DNA of 64,000 nucleotides, taken from NCBI RefSeq assembly GCF_019925205.1, contig NC_083565.1, forward strand, positions 37,910,241 through 37,974,240. The letters run 5' to 3'. This document shows, one piece after another, positions 24,325 through 36,872 of this stretch; the stretch's first letter is position 1; each line of letters starts with the position of its first letter. The notes beneath the pieces were generated by a model. The model had not been told where the DNA came from, made no database searches, and saw nothing but the letters and a program-made list of their open reading frames with translations. The DNA is from Metopolophium dirhodum (lineage: Eukaryota > Arthropoda > Insecta > Hemiptera > Aphididae). A program made the translations under genes and the position numbers.

Positions 24325-24940
24325 TGTGGTATAACCCGTATTAGACAATACGCGGTAAACCAACTATCGCCTTACCCTCGTATTCTCTAGTTAATGACAC
24401 TCTCTAAAGTTAATTAGAATGGCACTGTTAACTCGTTGAGGTACGATGGTAGGCGCTTGTCAATTCTTAGTTCGTTCCTATCTAGTTGAAATGACTCAAA
24501 GATTACATATACCTTGGCACTATTCAGTTTAATAAAACTTCATTGACACATAGTACGTATATCCCGGCGCTGTTCCTATAAAAGGTAAGAACGTAAGAAT
24601 GACTAAAATAATGTTTAACTCGGGTTTTCAGGTCGGAAACACATTTATTGTATTAAAACAAACATAAAATAAAACACTTAGCAAATTCAGATCGCCTAGC
24701 CCGTACTACGATCGGCGTTTCACACGCACGTCGTAACTACGTCCTCGCCGAATCACTCAGCGACAACGGGGGCCGTGCCTGCGCGTACGGCGGTGTTATA
24801 TAGAAAATATTATCGTCGCCTCAGCACATATTGCTTCGCTGGCCTGACCTATGTCAATAATTTACAATTTGAAATATTCCCACCTATATTACATATATAT
24901 AAAATAATATTATTTAGACGACTGTCTGCAATATACGACA
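24325..24940 (-). repeat. LTR shared by elements A and B (616 bp)
   Basis: On the minus strand it starts TGTCGTATAT at 24940 and ends TACCACA at 24325, giving the usual TG...CA ends. The PBS follows on the gag side and a purine tract precedes it on the env side, so it acts as 3' LTR of B and 5' LTR of A. An AATAAA occurs on the minus strand near 24645. A fragment of the same LTR ends element A at 17305. Confidence 0.75.
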
Positions 24941-24954
24941 GTCCCCGTTGTTTT
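24941..24954 (-). other. Polypurine tract of element B
   Basis: Minus strand AAACAACGGGGAC directly precedes the LTR start. It is short and not perfectly purine, so the call is tentative. Confidence 0.45.
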
Positions 24955-26672
24955 TTGGAAAAAATGCCCTCATTTTTTAATGCTATTGCTACATAAAAAT
25001 GTCTTATTACAAAATTAAATACTAAACTTATATAATTACTAGGTTACTGTCTCGGCTTATTCGCGTCTTTGACTATAAAATTATGCTTAAATGTTAATTT
25101 AATCTTACTATTTAATAATTAATTATATAATGCGTGCCTAAAAAAAAAAAAAAATAAATATGAATATAAGGTTATAAAAATGTATTGATTGGTCCTTTTG
25201 TGGAAAAATGTTTTCTTAGAGATTGTTCACAGTTTGAAGTATAATATTTTTATTTCGACAAATAGCAATAAATTTTCGATGTTTTTCTATGGTATTTCAT
25301 TCTTTGATTTTGTGGTAGTTAATTCTTCTTCTCTTCTTGTATTTCATAAGGTAAGTATTTGAATATTATCTTGCTTGTTTTCGTTTTGTCGAATTTGATT
25401 TGTAATTTTTATTTTTATATATATATTTCTGCTTTTCAAATTTCTGTTTGGACTGTGTCTTTTTCGTGTCTTCGTATGGAACAATTTTATTTGCTATTGT
25501 TTCTATAATTTTTGGTTTAATGCTTATTGTCTACTTTGAAAATATTATATTCGCCCTTTGTCTCAGAAGATTGTTGCTACTCGTTGACTCGTGAATTTTG
25601 TTTATGCTGAAAATACATTCTATTCTTTTGTTTTTTTTTTACTTTTGTAACATTTTTTTTTTATTTTATTATTTTTCCTTAAATGTAATTTGTTATATTA
25701 TAATATTACAATAGTTTAGTTAGTATAAAAACTGCTCATGTCTTGCTATTGATTTTACTAATCTGGTACTAAATTACATATTTGTTCCTAAAAGGGTATT
25801 ACATATTATAAAATTCGGGAGAAATATTAAAGGTAGAAATATTAAATATTTAAGGTAGTTAAATTAAATTTGTTCGTTGATTTAAAATAATTATATAATA
25901 CATATATATAAACAATATATTATATAACAACAATGTGGGTGACAGCCTGCTTGAGAAGTTGACTTAAAGTGGTAGTGTGTACAGTGGATTGGCCTTTCGG
26001 CATTCAGTGGCTCATGGCGGTGTCCTTTTCGTCGTGGACAGTGTTGCAATTTGCAGGTCCGGGACGTAATGAAGAATAATGGTTGATGATGAATAATTAG
26101 TAGAAATCGAATGAAAGGACGTTGGCGGCCGGAGCGGTCTGATGGTCTCCGACGGTGGCTTGTTGAGTGGTAGGTAAAAGGTATTACATGTTATAAAATC
26201 TTGAGGAAAGTTTAATTTGTACAGTTATATTAAATCTTGAGTTTTTATTTAAAGTAATATTCAGAAAAATTATTTAAGGGACTTGATAAAATTTATAAGA
26301 TTTTCGAAACCTTCCTGGATTTTTTATCAATGTTTAAGGAATTTTTCTTATTCTGTCTACGTTGTTGGTGTCTGTTTTTGGGATTCTCCCCGTTTTCAAT
26401 TTTTCTTATGTTTCCTTTTGTCTTTCTTATTGCTTTTTGTATTTTTTTTTATTTTTATTTTCTGTGTGAGTCTTTTGGTGTCGTTCATCTGTAAATATTT
26501 ATGAATATTACGTGTAAGGTTATGTGTGTATTGTTCTCCTTTTTATATATATAGTTAATTAGGGCTGTCTACGTGTTTTCTTTTTTTTTTTATATAATAT
26601 GTTGGTCTTTTTTTGTATCAGCAATAATTCGAGCGTTGTTGTTTTTGTTAATAATTATGATGAAAAATAATT
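24955..26672. other. Element B 3' non-coding region
   Basis: Mostly T-rich on the plus strand. A GC-richer patch at about 25930-26180 contains short frames on both strands without recognisable motifs. No homologue of the element C exonuclease is visible here. Confidence 0.5.
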
Positions 26673-28531
26673 TTATTGTCTTGCCGGAATCGGCGGGGGT
26701 TTTAGTAAGTCTATTTTTATTAGGACGGGAAATAATTTGTATGCTAAAAATCCTATTGCTATGGTTAGTGTTGTTAACCATACTAAGTATATTATATCGC
26801 CTAGAAAGTCATTTATTAAAGGTTGTGGCATTTTTTCTAGGATAACTTTTTTAAGATATTCTTCAGGATCTTTTAATTGTCTAGTTATGTGATAGTTTGG
26901 AATTTCTTTGGCCCAGTTTTCATTTAGTATTTCGCTTAGATTTGAGAAGTATATATTTTGATCTTTTTGTGCCTCGTGAACGATGTTTAAAGATTTTATG
27001 TTGGTCCAGGACGTAGGTAATATTCTTTGTATGGTAAATTTGTTTAGGTTGCTTAGTTCGCATGGAAACATTTTAGGAATTAGTATTTTCCCGTTTCTTA
27101 ACAGTTCATGGTTGCAGGGTAAGGTAATTTTTATTAGGCCTGGGTGTGTGTAGTTTATTTTTAGTTTCTGTGTTTCGGAGTATTCGTTTTTTCTTGATTT
27201 CCTTATCATTAGTATCGGCTGGGGGTTTGTAATCGCAAAGGTGTTAACTCCAATTTGTTTAATTATTACTTCTTAATTTTCTTGTGGTTTGACACATTGA
27301 AAGTAACAGAACTTATTTATTTGATTTAAAGGTAGATTTTTGAACATTGCTTCTACACATTTCGGTGTTAACGTGATATCTGAAGTGAATTTTGGGATGT
27401 AGCATAAGTCTGTTATCGGGGGGTCGCAGTGCTGCAGCCCCATACCTGAAACTATTCTATGGTCGTCATTTTCGGTATTTACTGCTACATACGTTTTCTT
27501 CGAAAATATTAGGCAAATAGAATCTTGAAATTTAAAATGTGCCGGGATATATTGAAATAGCTTCCAATTGGTTGATTTCTCTTTAATTGGTATTTTTAAT
27601 TTAATTAAAATTTTTGATTTCGAAAATTGGCATTCAACTATTGGTAGGTTATAATATGAATAAATATTTTCTAATTTTATTACTAATTCGTATCCGTCTT
27701 CCATTAATAATTTTGACAGTTTATTTAGGTCGTAGAATAATACTTCGGTACTGATTACCCGTGGCGGTATTTTGCCTAGCTTGCAGTGTAGCTGTGTACT
27801 GGAGTCTCTCTCGTAATTAATAAATTTTACTAAGCTGGTTGCCATGTTGAACATTATTTCTTGTGTACCCTGATAACCTATATCATAGTTGTTTTTTTCT
27901 AACATCATGTTGTCTTTTTCTTCCTTAACAAAGTTTTTAAAGTTATTTTTTAATAATTCTATTCTGTTTCCCATGGTCATTGTGTAATTATTTAGTTGTG
28001 AGGTTATTTGTGATAGGTCCTTGTGATCTGAGACAAAAATGTCTTTAAGTTTGTCTGCCTGTTCGGCTAATCTTTCTTCATTATTATAAAAATTTTTAAT
28101 TTGTTTATCCGTTGCTACATTGCAGCAGAAGTTATAGAAATCTCCTATGAATTGTATTCCTCGTTTCGTCTTTTTCTTAAAATCGAAGGTGTTTCTATTT
28201 TCTAGAAATTCCATTGTTTTAATGTCGTTATCGTTGATGTTTTTATTTAGATTATTTAATAGCGTAATCGATTGCTGTACGATGTTACAGTAATTATTAT
28301 GATTTTTTTGTTTTTGCAGTATTTTTCTATTTCCAAAGTTTCCCCGAAATTGTTTATATTGTCTTTTACCGTGCTTTGCGTGTATATAAGTGGTATACTT
28401 TTATCGTACATTATGGTTTCCTTGATTTCGTTGAAGAATGTCCCAGGTGATACAGTAATTTTTGTGTCTTCTCCCGTTCCTGTTGCTCCTCTTATTTTTG
28501 TTGTTGATAACAATAGTAATAGTATCAGCAT
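26673..28531 (-). pseudogene. Element B env: F-type fusion glycoprotein, three fragments
   Basis: Three minus-strand frames follow one another: 28531-28256 with an N-terminal hydrophobic signal (MLILLLLLST); 28214-27273 with a basic cleavage site (KKKTKR, Arg18) followed by the fusion-peptide-like GIQFIGDFYNF and a coiled-coil-prone stretch; and 27209-26673 with a hydrophobic anchor near residues 143-165. This is the layout of errantivirus/baculovirus F-type envelope proteins, which drive membrane fusion. The frame changes between fragments mean that this copy cannot make a full-length protein as it stands. Confidence 0.75.
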
Positions 28532-29157
28532 CTAAAAACAATAAATTGTATTTGATGAGTTTTTTTTTTTTTTGGTGATTCTATACTCTTGACTAGTTGG
28601 TATAATATTACTATTATAAATCTTTTCCATAGCTGGCCTTAATTGAGTGGTTTTTATATTTTTTTTTTTCTTTATTTTATTGCTGTGGTTTCCCCTTTTT
28701 TTTTTATATATATATATGTAAATGTGTATACAGAGATGCCGTGATGTTTTGCCTAGTCTTTGTCTCTGTTGGAATAGGCGTTCGTATTATGTTAAGTCTA
28801 CGTTTCTTGTCGGCGTTTTCAGGTTGTTTATTGTGTTTTGCTATTATTATATAATTGCGTACCGTTGCTAAAATGTTGTTGGTGTTTTTAGCCCTTCTTT
28901 TAAATATTTATTTTCTTTTTTTTTTTTTGGTGTGAATTTAGCATATATCTTATATAAACTGTATGCTGAAATCAGTATTGTGGCACTGTTGTTCGAGGCG
29001 ACATCTCAACAGTTTCTCTTGGTTTCTTTTTCTTTCTCTTTTTTTTTTTTTTGCAATGGACCGCATCGTGAAAACGTATATTTTAAGAAATAGTGCGTAT
29101 TTTATTTTTGTTATTATACTAATTTTTCCAGATTTATTGTAGTTTCTTTTTGTTTAG

Positions 29158-29306
29158 TTCATGGTCGTCGTGACCTAACACTAGAGGTTGAGTGGCCGGA
29201 GGGGATCATTCCGCCCCCTGAAGATGAAGTGGTCGAATTGTTGGAGCATGAGGAGGGTGACGACAACGGCACCGTAACTTTGTTGTCGGACACTGATTCT
29301 GAATAA
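29158..29306 (+). CDS. Possible terminal exon of a plus-strand gene (acidic C-terminus)
   Basis: Opposite to element B, a good acceptor (TTTCTTTTTGTTTAG, AG 29156-29157) opens 48 codons ending at TAA 29304-29306. An AATAAA signal lies at 29331-29336, 25 bp after the stop. The peptide is acidic (EVEWPEGIIPPPEDE, ending DTDSE) and unlike its AT-rich surroundings in base composition. A hydrophobic 39-codon frame at 28749 on the same strand contains a possible CAG|GT donor in matching phase, but that donor is weak. No homologue recognised; it may be chance. Confidence 0.3.
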
Positions 29307-29475
29307 TAATCTTTAATGGTTTTACAGTTCAATAAATTGGTTTTTTGGTTTATTTTGGTTTTTTTTTTATTTATTATCTTTTTTATTTTTCAGGTTATTA
29401 ATTATGTATGTTTTTTTTTTTTTTTTTTGGAATAATTGGTGAGTGCGTAATTTATTATAATTATTATTATTAATT

Positions 29476-32328
29476 TAGTCTAATTTTTCATGGTATGGTT
29501 TTAGTCTATCTACATGTATAATGTCCGTGGTTTCTTTTTCTTTGAGTGTTAGAGCAATCTTGTAGTTTACGTCTGAGATTTTTTCTAAGATTTTAAAAGG
29601 GCCTCTATATTTGTGTGCTAATTTCTTTGTTTCTCCTTGTTTCTAAAATTTAATTTTTACTAGTAATTTTTGGCCGGGTTGATATTCTACTTCCTTGTGG
29701 CTTTTGTCGTACTGTTTTTTTTTGCTTAATTTGTTCTGCTTCTATCAATTTAGGCAGTTCTTGACTAACTTTTTGTAATTGTGTAATCGCTTCGATTCTA
29801 TTATGTTCTGTTTCGGGTGGGTAGATTTTGTTGTCTAGTGGTTGCGTTGCCTCCGTGCCGTACATTAGATAGAATGGGGAGTAGCCAAGTCTTGCGTGTG
29901 GGTGTGTATTGTACGCGAATATTACCATTTTGTAGTATAGTGCCCAGTTTTTTTGGTTGTTGTCGACGTAATGTGTCAGGGCATTGCATATGATTTTATT
30001 CATTAATTCAGTCATCCCATTACTTTGTGGGTGGTACGAAGTAGAACATTTTTGAGTTATTCCCAATTTCTCGCATATATTTTTAACTTCAATGTTTTTA
30101 AAATGTGTACCTCTGTCGCTGACGAAGTATTTTGGTGTACCGTAGGTAGTTATTATATCGAATAGAAAATCGATGGTTGCTGCTGCATCTGCGTTTGTAA
30201 CAGCCTTTGCAAAAGCCATCTTTGTTGCATTGCAGGTAGCTACTATTAAGTATTTTTTACCTTTGGATATGGGTAATGGTCCTAAATAATCGAAGCATAG
30301 TCTTGGCATAGGTTTTGTGTCGATTAATGGAATAGGTTGTAATAGTCCTGGTTTTTTACCGTTTTGGTTTTTTGAAAGTTCACATGACGTACAGGTTTTT
30401 ATGAATTTGTTTGTGTCTAGTGTCATTGTTGGCCAGTAATATTTTTCCTTAAGTCTTGCTAAGGTTTTTGTAATTCCGAAATGTGCCGATAGCGCTGACT
30501 CGTGGTAGGATTTCAGTACTATATTGACTAAATTTTTTGGTATTACTAATAAATTTTTGATTCCGTTCGGTGACCAATTTTTAAAAAATAAGATATCGTT
30601 TTTGATTGTAAATTGTCTAGATTTTCTTTTGTATTTTGAATTGTTATTTTCAGTTATTGCGGATATGATGCCTTTGCAAAATTCGTCATTTGATTGACTT
30701 CCTTTGATTTTTTCTATATTTATTGTGTCAAAATTTATTTCTTCTGTCTCTGTAGTTTCGAAGATTTTTTTTACTTGTAATGTGTCTACTGGGTATCGTG
30801 ATAAGCAGTCCGCGGCTGTGTTCCAAAGGCCGGGGCGATGTTTAATTTCAATGTCGAATTCTAATAATTTAAAAATAAATTTTGTTATTCGAGATGATGG
30901 ATTTTTCATTGTTTGGTAGTATTGTAAGCTTGAATGGTCGCTAAATACTATTACCTTTCTGCCCAACAAATATTCTTTAAAATAGTTCACTGCGAATACA
31001 ACTGCCGACATTTCTAATTCTGTGGTAGTAAAGTTTCTTTCGCCCCCCTTTAATTTTCTTTAAGCGAATGCTATAGGATGTTGTTTTCCATCGTTGTCGT
31101 TTTGTTCTAAAATTCCCGAGAGTCCTTCTAATGATGCGTCCGTGGTTACAAAAACCTGGTGTCCGTCCTCAAAATGAGCTAGTACGGGGGCTGTTATTAT
31201 GGCTTTTTTTAAAATTGAAAATGCATTTTCTTGAGAGCTATCCCAATGAAATCTGTTTTCCTTTTTTGTTAGGTCGGTCAGTGGTGTGGCGATTTTCGCA
31301 AATTGTTTTATATACTTTCTGTAATAACTAGTTAATCCTATGAAAGCTCTTACGTCTTTAATTTTTGCTGGTGTTGGGAAAAGCGTTATCGCCTTTATAT
31401 TTTTTTCCATCGGTGTTAGTCCTATATTTGATACTTTATGACCTAATAATTCTATTTCCGTACCTAATATTACGCATTTGCTAGTTTTTAATTTTAATCC
31501 GGCTTCGTCTAGTCTTTTGAGTATTTCCTCTAATCTGGCTAATGCTACCTCAAAGCCGTTTCCGTAACAGCATATATCGTCCAAGTATGCTATCATTGTT
31601 CTATATAAAAGGTCACTGAATAAATTATTGATAACTCTTTGAAAAATTGGGCCCGAATTTTTAAAACCTTGGGGGATTCGTTTAAAGTTATATAGACCAA
31701 AATCCGTAATAAAGGCTGTTTTATCTTGGTCCTCTTTTTTCACGGGAATCTGAAAATATCCTTGGCAAAGGTCGATAGAACTGTAATATTTTGCACCCTC
31801 TAAGCTTCTAAAAAGGTCTTGTGATCTAGGTATAGGGTGTTTGTCACTAATTGTTTCATTGTTTAGTTTCCTATAATCTACTAAAAATCTGTATTCGCCT
31901 TTCCCTTTTTTAGGTATTAAAAATACTGGTGCCGCGTAATTACTTCGACATGGTTCGATAATGTCAGCTTTTATCATTTTATCAATTGACGTTTTTAATT
32001 TTTCTCTTTGAATTGGGGGTGTTCAGTATGGGGGTTGAAATATAGGTTTGTCGGATTTTAATTTTCTCTCGCAGGGTTCCACGTTGGCACACCCTATATT
32101 TAATGGGTTGGACGTAAATAAATGTTTAAACCTTTTTATTAATTTTGATGCTTTCATGCGTTGATCATTTTTTAGTCCCTTAGAAATGTTTATTATTGTG
32201 CCTTGATCGTCTCTTATTTCATTCTCATGTATCATAGTTTCGTTATTTTGAGTTTTATACTCGATGCTTTCAGTTGTATAAATGTTTAAGTTGTGATTTA
32301 TATTATGTTCGTACCATATCTCGTCCAT
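29476..32328 (-). pseudogene. Element B pol: reverse transcriptase, RNase H, integrase
   Basis: The frame starts with the RT N-terminal region (32328-32023), has a break near 32000, then the main RT and RNase H block (31977-31060) with YRFLVDYRKLN and YLDD. A single stop separates it from 31011-29650, which holds the end of RNase H and integrase. Integrase has the HHCC finger (CTSCELSKN) and a full D,D,E set: CFDYLGPL, VSDRGTHF and the Glu in NGMTELMNK. A frameshift near 29725 and one stop precede the C-terminal tail, which ends HVDRLKPYHEKLD at 29476. No macro domain lies between RNase H and integrase here, unlike element C. Confidence 0.85.
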
Positions 32329-32378
32329 TTTTATAGAATTATTATCGATTTGTATGTTTTTATTTTTAAAATCGACTA

Positions 32379-33507
32379 CACTAAATTTATGATTACCAAA
32401 TTTGACTCACCTAAAAACTGGTGGATGTTACCATCCACATATAATTATATAATTCAAAAACACTATATACACACTAAAGATGGTAATTAGTAATTACTAA
32501 TTTATTACAATATCTCTTTTAATATATAAAAATCTACCATGTCACAATATTAAAAATGTATGTCACCAAACACTTCCAAAACGGCTTGACGGATTTTAAT
32601 GAAATTTTGTATGTATATAGGCCTGAGAGAGTGAAGTAAACTATTTTTGATACCCCTAGGTCCAACACAGGGAGGTGCTCAAACGGAGATTTTGAGATTT
32701 ACAGTGGAAATGTTTGTTTATAAATGGTTTAAAGCTATAATAATAATAATTATTAGTTGTCATTGTTTAATCGTTAGTTAAATTATTTATGACATATTAG
32801 TATTTTATTTGTATATTGGTTAATCAGGCATGCATTAAATCGGATTGTCGCATATTGCCTACCAATGTGTTTCACTTATAACCTCTCATCGGTTGTCTAC
32901 TTGAAATACCGTTGCTAATTGTCTGCGACCCGACGTAGTCAGATTGCCTATCAGGGTGGCTGAATTGTACTTTTTGTAGCGAGTTACATCCAAAAGGATA
33001 TGAACAATCACAATTTTTTTAATAGTTGTAATTTTTTTATGTATATATATTATTAATTATAATATTATATACTTTTAAACTAATATTATGTACTCTTAGT
33101 GTACCTATATTGAACTACATTAATCGTTTAATAACTAACTCCTATTAATTCATATATATGCATATTATAATATTATGCTTACCTACTTCATATATTACTA
33201 TTCTATATACGTAAGGCATAATGCATGTGCATAAGCCATAACACAGTAACACACCATTTATATAAAAGGAAAATTACTAAAAATTTTAATAAAAACCTAT
33301 GTCCTATACCTATTTATTATAAGACATTAAATAAAAGGTAGTCTGTTTAAGTAGGTAATAATAGTATTAAACGCTTTATTGTCGTTAAATAATAATTAAA
33401 AAAATCTATGTATAATAGATACAATTAATGAAATATGGTAGAATAATTAAAAAAAAACATTTATAAACAGGTACATTCACAAACTAAATGTATAAGTTGT
33501 ATACATA
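32379..33507. other. Non-coding stretch with a dispersed-repeat segment
   Basis: About 32560-32710 contains AAACGGCTTGACGGATTTTA, a phrase typical of repeats in insect genomes, but I cannot name the family. The remainder is AT-rich. No gene seen. Confidence 0.4.
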
Positions 33508-33706
33508 TAATAATAATAAAAATAATAATAATAGAGAGAAATTTTGTAAAAATAATCGGAAAAAAAGTCGGATATCGGGCGGCCATGTTTAACCATACGA
33601 CACGGCCAGTTGCCGCCCGAAATGCATTCTGACGGAATCGAACCCGATCCTACCCAGTGACCTACGTTTGGGGAACCTACGACTAACCTACCGAGCAACA
33701 GTTTGT
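33508..33706 (-). mobile_element. tRNA-derived SINE-like repeat
   Basis: On the minus strand, GCTCGGTAGGTTAGTCG resembles a pol III A box, and GGGTTCGATTCC about 40 bp further is a near-perfect B box. About 100 bp of unrelated body follow and the unit ends in an ATT microsatellite (about 33505-33532). I see no cloverleaf acceptor stem, so a SINE rather than a working tRNA gene. Confidence 0.5.
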
Positions 33707-35062
33707 GTTGTAGAAATCGGTCAAAACATCAAAACTTAAGCTGCGCGTCTGCGGAGCGACGTAAACTGATATATTCGACGAACATCGACGTAATCGTATA
33801 TAATTCGATTGTAATACGCGCATCTCCCATATCTCTGTTTAACGGGGTGTGTGAAAGGGATTTTTCGCTAATAATAATTAAATCACAGGCAAAAATAGTA
33901 CTCTTATAGGTACGTGTATATACATGTATATATACGCTTATAGACGGTCGGTCTCCGGCGTCATTTTATAAACGCGATTGCGAGGTGAACGGACCGATTT
34001 CGAAGGAAAAGCGCATACGGACGGCTTTAAAAAGATGACGACTACACGATTTGGGCACGAACGGCGTGCAAAAAGACGAAACGGTCGGAGAAAACGTTAA
34101 AAATCGGCAAAAAAGTCCGGCCGGGAGCGTATTTTGCGACCGACTTTGCGAACGCTACGGTCGGCACACGAATATAAACCGAACACCGGCGGCTTCGGGA
34201 GATCGCGAGCTACGCGAGTCCAGTATGAAAAAGGGCGAAAAAGACTCGAAAACTATCGTAAAAAAGCTAGATTTCCGAAAATTTCAAAAAACATCGAAAT
34301 GATAAGAAAAGAGGTGATAACGCGGCCGTGGCGACGGAATTTTTTCATTGGCTCTTCCTTATTCGATCGCGCGATCCTGGCGGAAGAAAAACGGAGACTG
34401 TTACTGTTGTATAATATAAGATATTATAACTCTGCTTCAGGGAAGAGGCAACTAATTCACTATGAAAAAAAAAACATAGAATGAACTGCATTACTGTTGT
34501 ATTTCTCAGTAATATAACGATCACACGTACTGTTACGTGCTGCCCCTTCAGGGATTCACTACGTAGATGATTTGAAAATAATAGTAGTCAAATAAGATTT
34601 ATAAATACAATGTTTTATTAGAACAAAATTAAATGTATAGTATCGTCGTGGTAATAGTAGTAGTTGTGGTCGTCCTGTATATGGCTAGTGGCGTGAAGTC
34701 GCTTCTGCGTTGCTGGTCCAGGTACATCTGTCTTTACTGTGTTCCCAGCCCTCCTATATAATATATTATGATGTCGGTTCCTTTGATGGATCCTGCGCAT
34801 GGACGGGGCGTCCTTGCGGTGGATGTAGCTGGTTCAATAAGTTGTTATTCTCGCAACCGTCGCCTCGTAATGGTAACTTGTTGTTGGCCGCTCCCTTGAT
34901 TAGCTTGCCAAAATAGAATGTGGTTTCTAACTATGAGGTCACGTAATTAAGGTATATTTCAGTCCATTTTATATCAGAAATTGATTCATCGGCTACGTTT
35001 ATAAGATAACGATTTGCAAGAATCCTGTGTCTGATATTAATTCATTTTGTTGAAGCTTTTTA
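33707..35062. other. Non-coding stretch, GC-richer patch and duplicated intron sequence
   Basis: 33930-34350 is richer in CG dinucleotides and has open frames on the plus strand that I do not recognise. 34420-34530 repeats 8080-8180 of the microexon gene (TTCACTATGA, CAGTAATATAACG). 34534-34950 begins TGTTACGTG and could be a degraded solo LTR; no matching end or target duplication was found. Confidence 0.35.
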
Positions 35063-35870
35063 TTGGTTTTAGTCTACAATAGGAAGCTGATTTATACAAA
35101 ATTGATTCATAGTTTAATTTCTATTTTGTAATTAATTTATGAATTGTTATAAGTATGTTTGAGTGTCCTGAACATGATGTGTATGATAATGTTTTTAGTA
35201 TCTATAGTCAATGAATTATTCTATGAGGATTTGATATATTTTATTTTATTTTATTTTAAAACGGGCCGCAGTCCAAAGTACAGAATATCAATTTAACATA
35301 ATAAATGTACAATACAAAAATGTGTAGTGGATATAACAATTAAAATAGAAAAGGAAATAAGACAAAGAAAAGAATTACAAATTATAACTTAAAAACTAAA
35401 AGACGGATCTTCATTGACAATACGCTTCATCCTATTTAGTGGTTTGTAATGGAATAATAAATTTGTCATACGCAGTGGAATAGTGAAAGGATAGGAAGAG
35501 CGTACCTGGACACATGGAATTTTAAAGTTGACCTACATATGTATTCCTCATGCGAGTCGACTATTCAAAATAAAATCAATAATTATAAGTGGTTTTGTCT
35601 TGCCACTGACTTAAAATGTTTATATCACCACTAGGTGCTATTGAGTTATGATTCATAAAAGAATGTTTCATTTAGATTGACTAATAGTTAATTTGGAAAC
35701 GCTGTTGAATATCATAAAAAAAAAACCAATAACAAACTGAGATTTGCGTGTAATATAATTTATCTTTTTATAGATACAAAATATAAGATCGAAACCGTAA
35801 ATGATGAAATCGGCGACATTGTACCAACTCTTAATATTAAGTATACATTACAAGTTACTTGCACCTAATG
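35063..35870 (+). repeat. Duplicate of the left edge of the window
   Basis: Sequence at about 8-540 recurs here with scattered substitutions (ATTGGTTTTAGTCTACAATA; GTGTCCTGAACAT), interrupted at about 35235-35535 by an inserted segment. It includes the exon copy at 35774-35836. I infer a paralogous piece of the microexon gene. Confidence 0.75.
35774..35836 (+). pseudogene. Paralogue of microexon 1 with lost splice donor
   Basis: This 63-nt segment has the same acceptor type, length and reading phase as 430-492, and ends with the same DIVPTLN-coding stretch. The donor GTAAGT of the first copy is TTAAGT here, so normal splicing is lost. The reading frame itself is intact, which suggests recent inactivation or use of another donor. 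Confidence 0.5.
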
Positions 35871-36611
35871 TTATATTTTTATTTTTTATGATGAATAATG
35901 TGCTTACATATAGATGATTAAATATATTACAATAGGTTATAGATACAAATAAAAATATGCACTAGTCGTATAATCAAACATATATTAATGATACATGATA
36001 CGTGGAGTGATCCCTGAATCGTTACAATGTATATTCATACCTATCTGCTATTACATAGTTACTATTGTAATCGTAAAATTATGCAGTTTGATTAATTTTT
36101 AAGTGTGGTGAACTATCGTACTGTAATTAACCTCGATATGATACGTGAAATAATGTAACTAACACGAAGTCCTATAATTGTATGAATGCTTATGTATTTA
36201 TTATAATGTTTATTTAATCACTTATGAATTTGATGTGCGCAAAATACCAAATTTTTCGAGAGTGTCAATAGTAGACGTTCTGTATGGAGTTTCTGCCCAG
36301 TCACGCATTTGTCACTTAGACTCTCTAACCCTTAACTCCTACAACCCACTTCACAGCCCTGAAATATTGGATGTTGCAGTAGTAAATATAAATTAGTATT
36401 AAAACACCCACAATCAAGATAATCAATTTAATTATAAAACATTATTATTAAGAATTTACATAAGAAAAAAAAATTTAATTTAATTTAATTTAATTAGTAT
36501 ACTATTATAAATAGTACCTTAATATTAAATTTTAAATTTGAATCCTACAGTTTTTAAGTAATCCAATCTTGAACTTTTTTTTTCTATGTATAAGTTCTAT
36601 GCTTTTATATT

Positions 36612-36872
36612 TTAGTTGACATTACAGCTAAGTTTTGCAGTTTTTCGTCCATTTGATTGCATTTTAAAGTAAACTTCTGCATGGTGTTGTTTGAGCACTT
36701 CGATAAAATTATAAATGGGTGGCTGTGTGTTATAAAATTGATCTTTCAAATGACGGTGGTATGATTCTGGACCATAAGTAGTCCTTGGCTCGTTCAAAGG
36801 TGGCTCAGCCCACAGGTGCGGTGGATATGTGCTATCATATTCAATAAAATTTGCTAAAATATAATCTAACAT
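36612..36872 (-). pseudogene. MULE/FLYWCH-associated transposase C-terminal fragment
   Basis: An 86-codon frame carries LWAEPPLNEPRTTYGPESYH and FIEVLKQHHAEVYFKM. This layout (W-A, then RTTN/Y-x-x-E-S/A-x-H) is typical of the last part of MULE-type transposases that are abundant in aphids. The catalytic core is absent. Confidence 0.55.

Larger units (their letters stand above)
17305..24940 (-). mobile_element. Gypsy/errantivirus-like element A, internally deleted
   Basis: On the minus strand the order is LTR (24940-24325), PBS, repetitive leader, gag, macro domain, OTU protease, aspartic protease, reverse transcriptase/RNase H and the first part of integrase. It stops abruptly at a 143-bp piece of LTR. 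The rest of integrase, any env and most of the 3' LTR are deleted. It is nearly identical to element B in the shared pol part. Genes are broken by several stops and frameshifts, so it is not autonomous. Its 5' LTR also serves as the 3' LTR of element B. Confidence 0.85.
24325..32378 (-). mobile_element. Gypsy/errantivirus-like element B, 5'-truncated
   Basis: Minus-strand order is pol (32328-29476), env (28531-26673), PPT and LTR. Similarity to element A starts at 32378, about 50 bp upstream of the RT frame, and breaks off there into unrelated sequence; gag, macro, OTU and protease are absent. It shares the 24325-24940 LTR with A. About 1.7 kb between env and the LTR and 0.9 kb between pol and env hold no recognised element gene. 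Confidence 0.8.

Noticed and set aside
33590..33706. tRNA gene on the minus strand
   Set aside because: A- and B-box-like sequences are present, but I could not fold an acceptor stem or find an anticodon arm; a SINE fits better.
34051..34484. Two overlapping plus-strand frames of 83 and 116 codons
   Set aside because: They overlap in different frames in a CG-rich patch and have basic, low-information sequence without recognisable motifs.
34534..34950. Possible solo LTR starting TGTTACGTG
   Set aside because: No matching CA end, target duplication or second copy found in the window.
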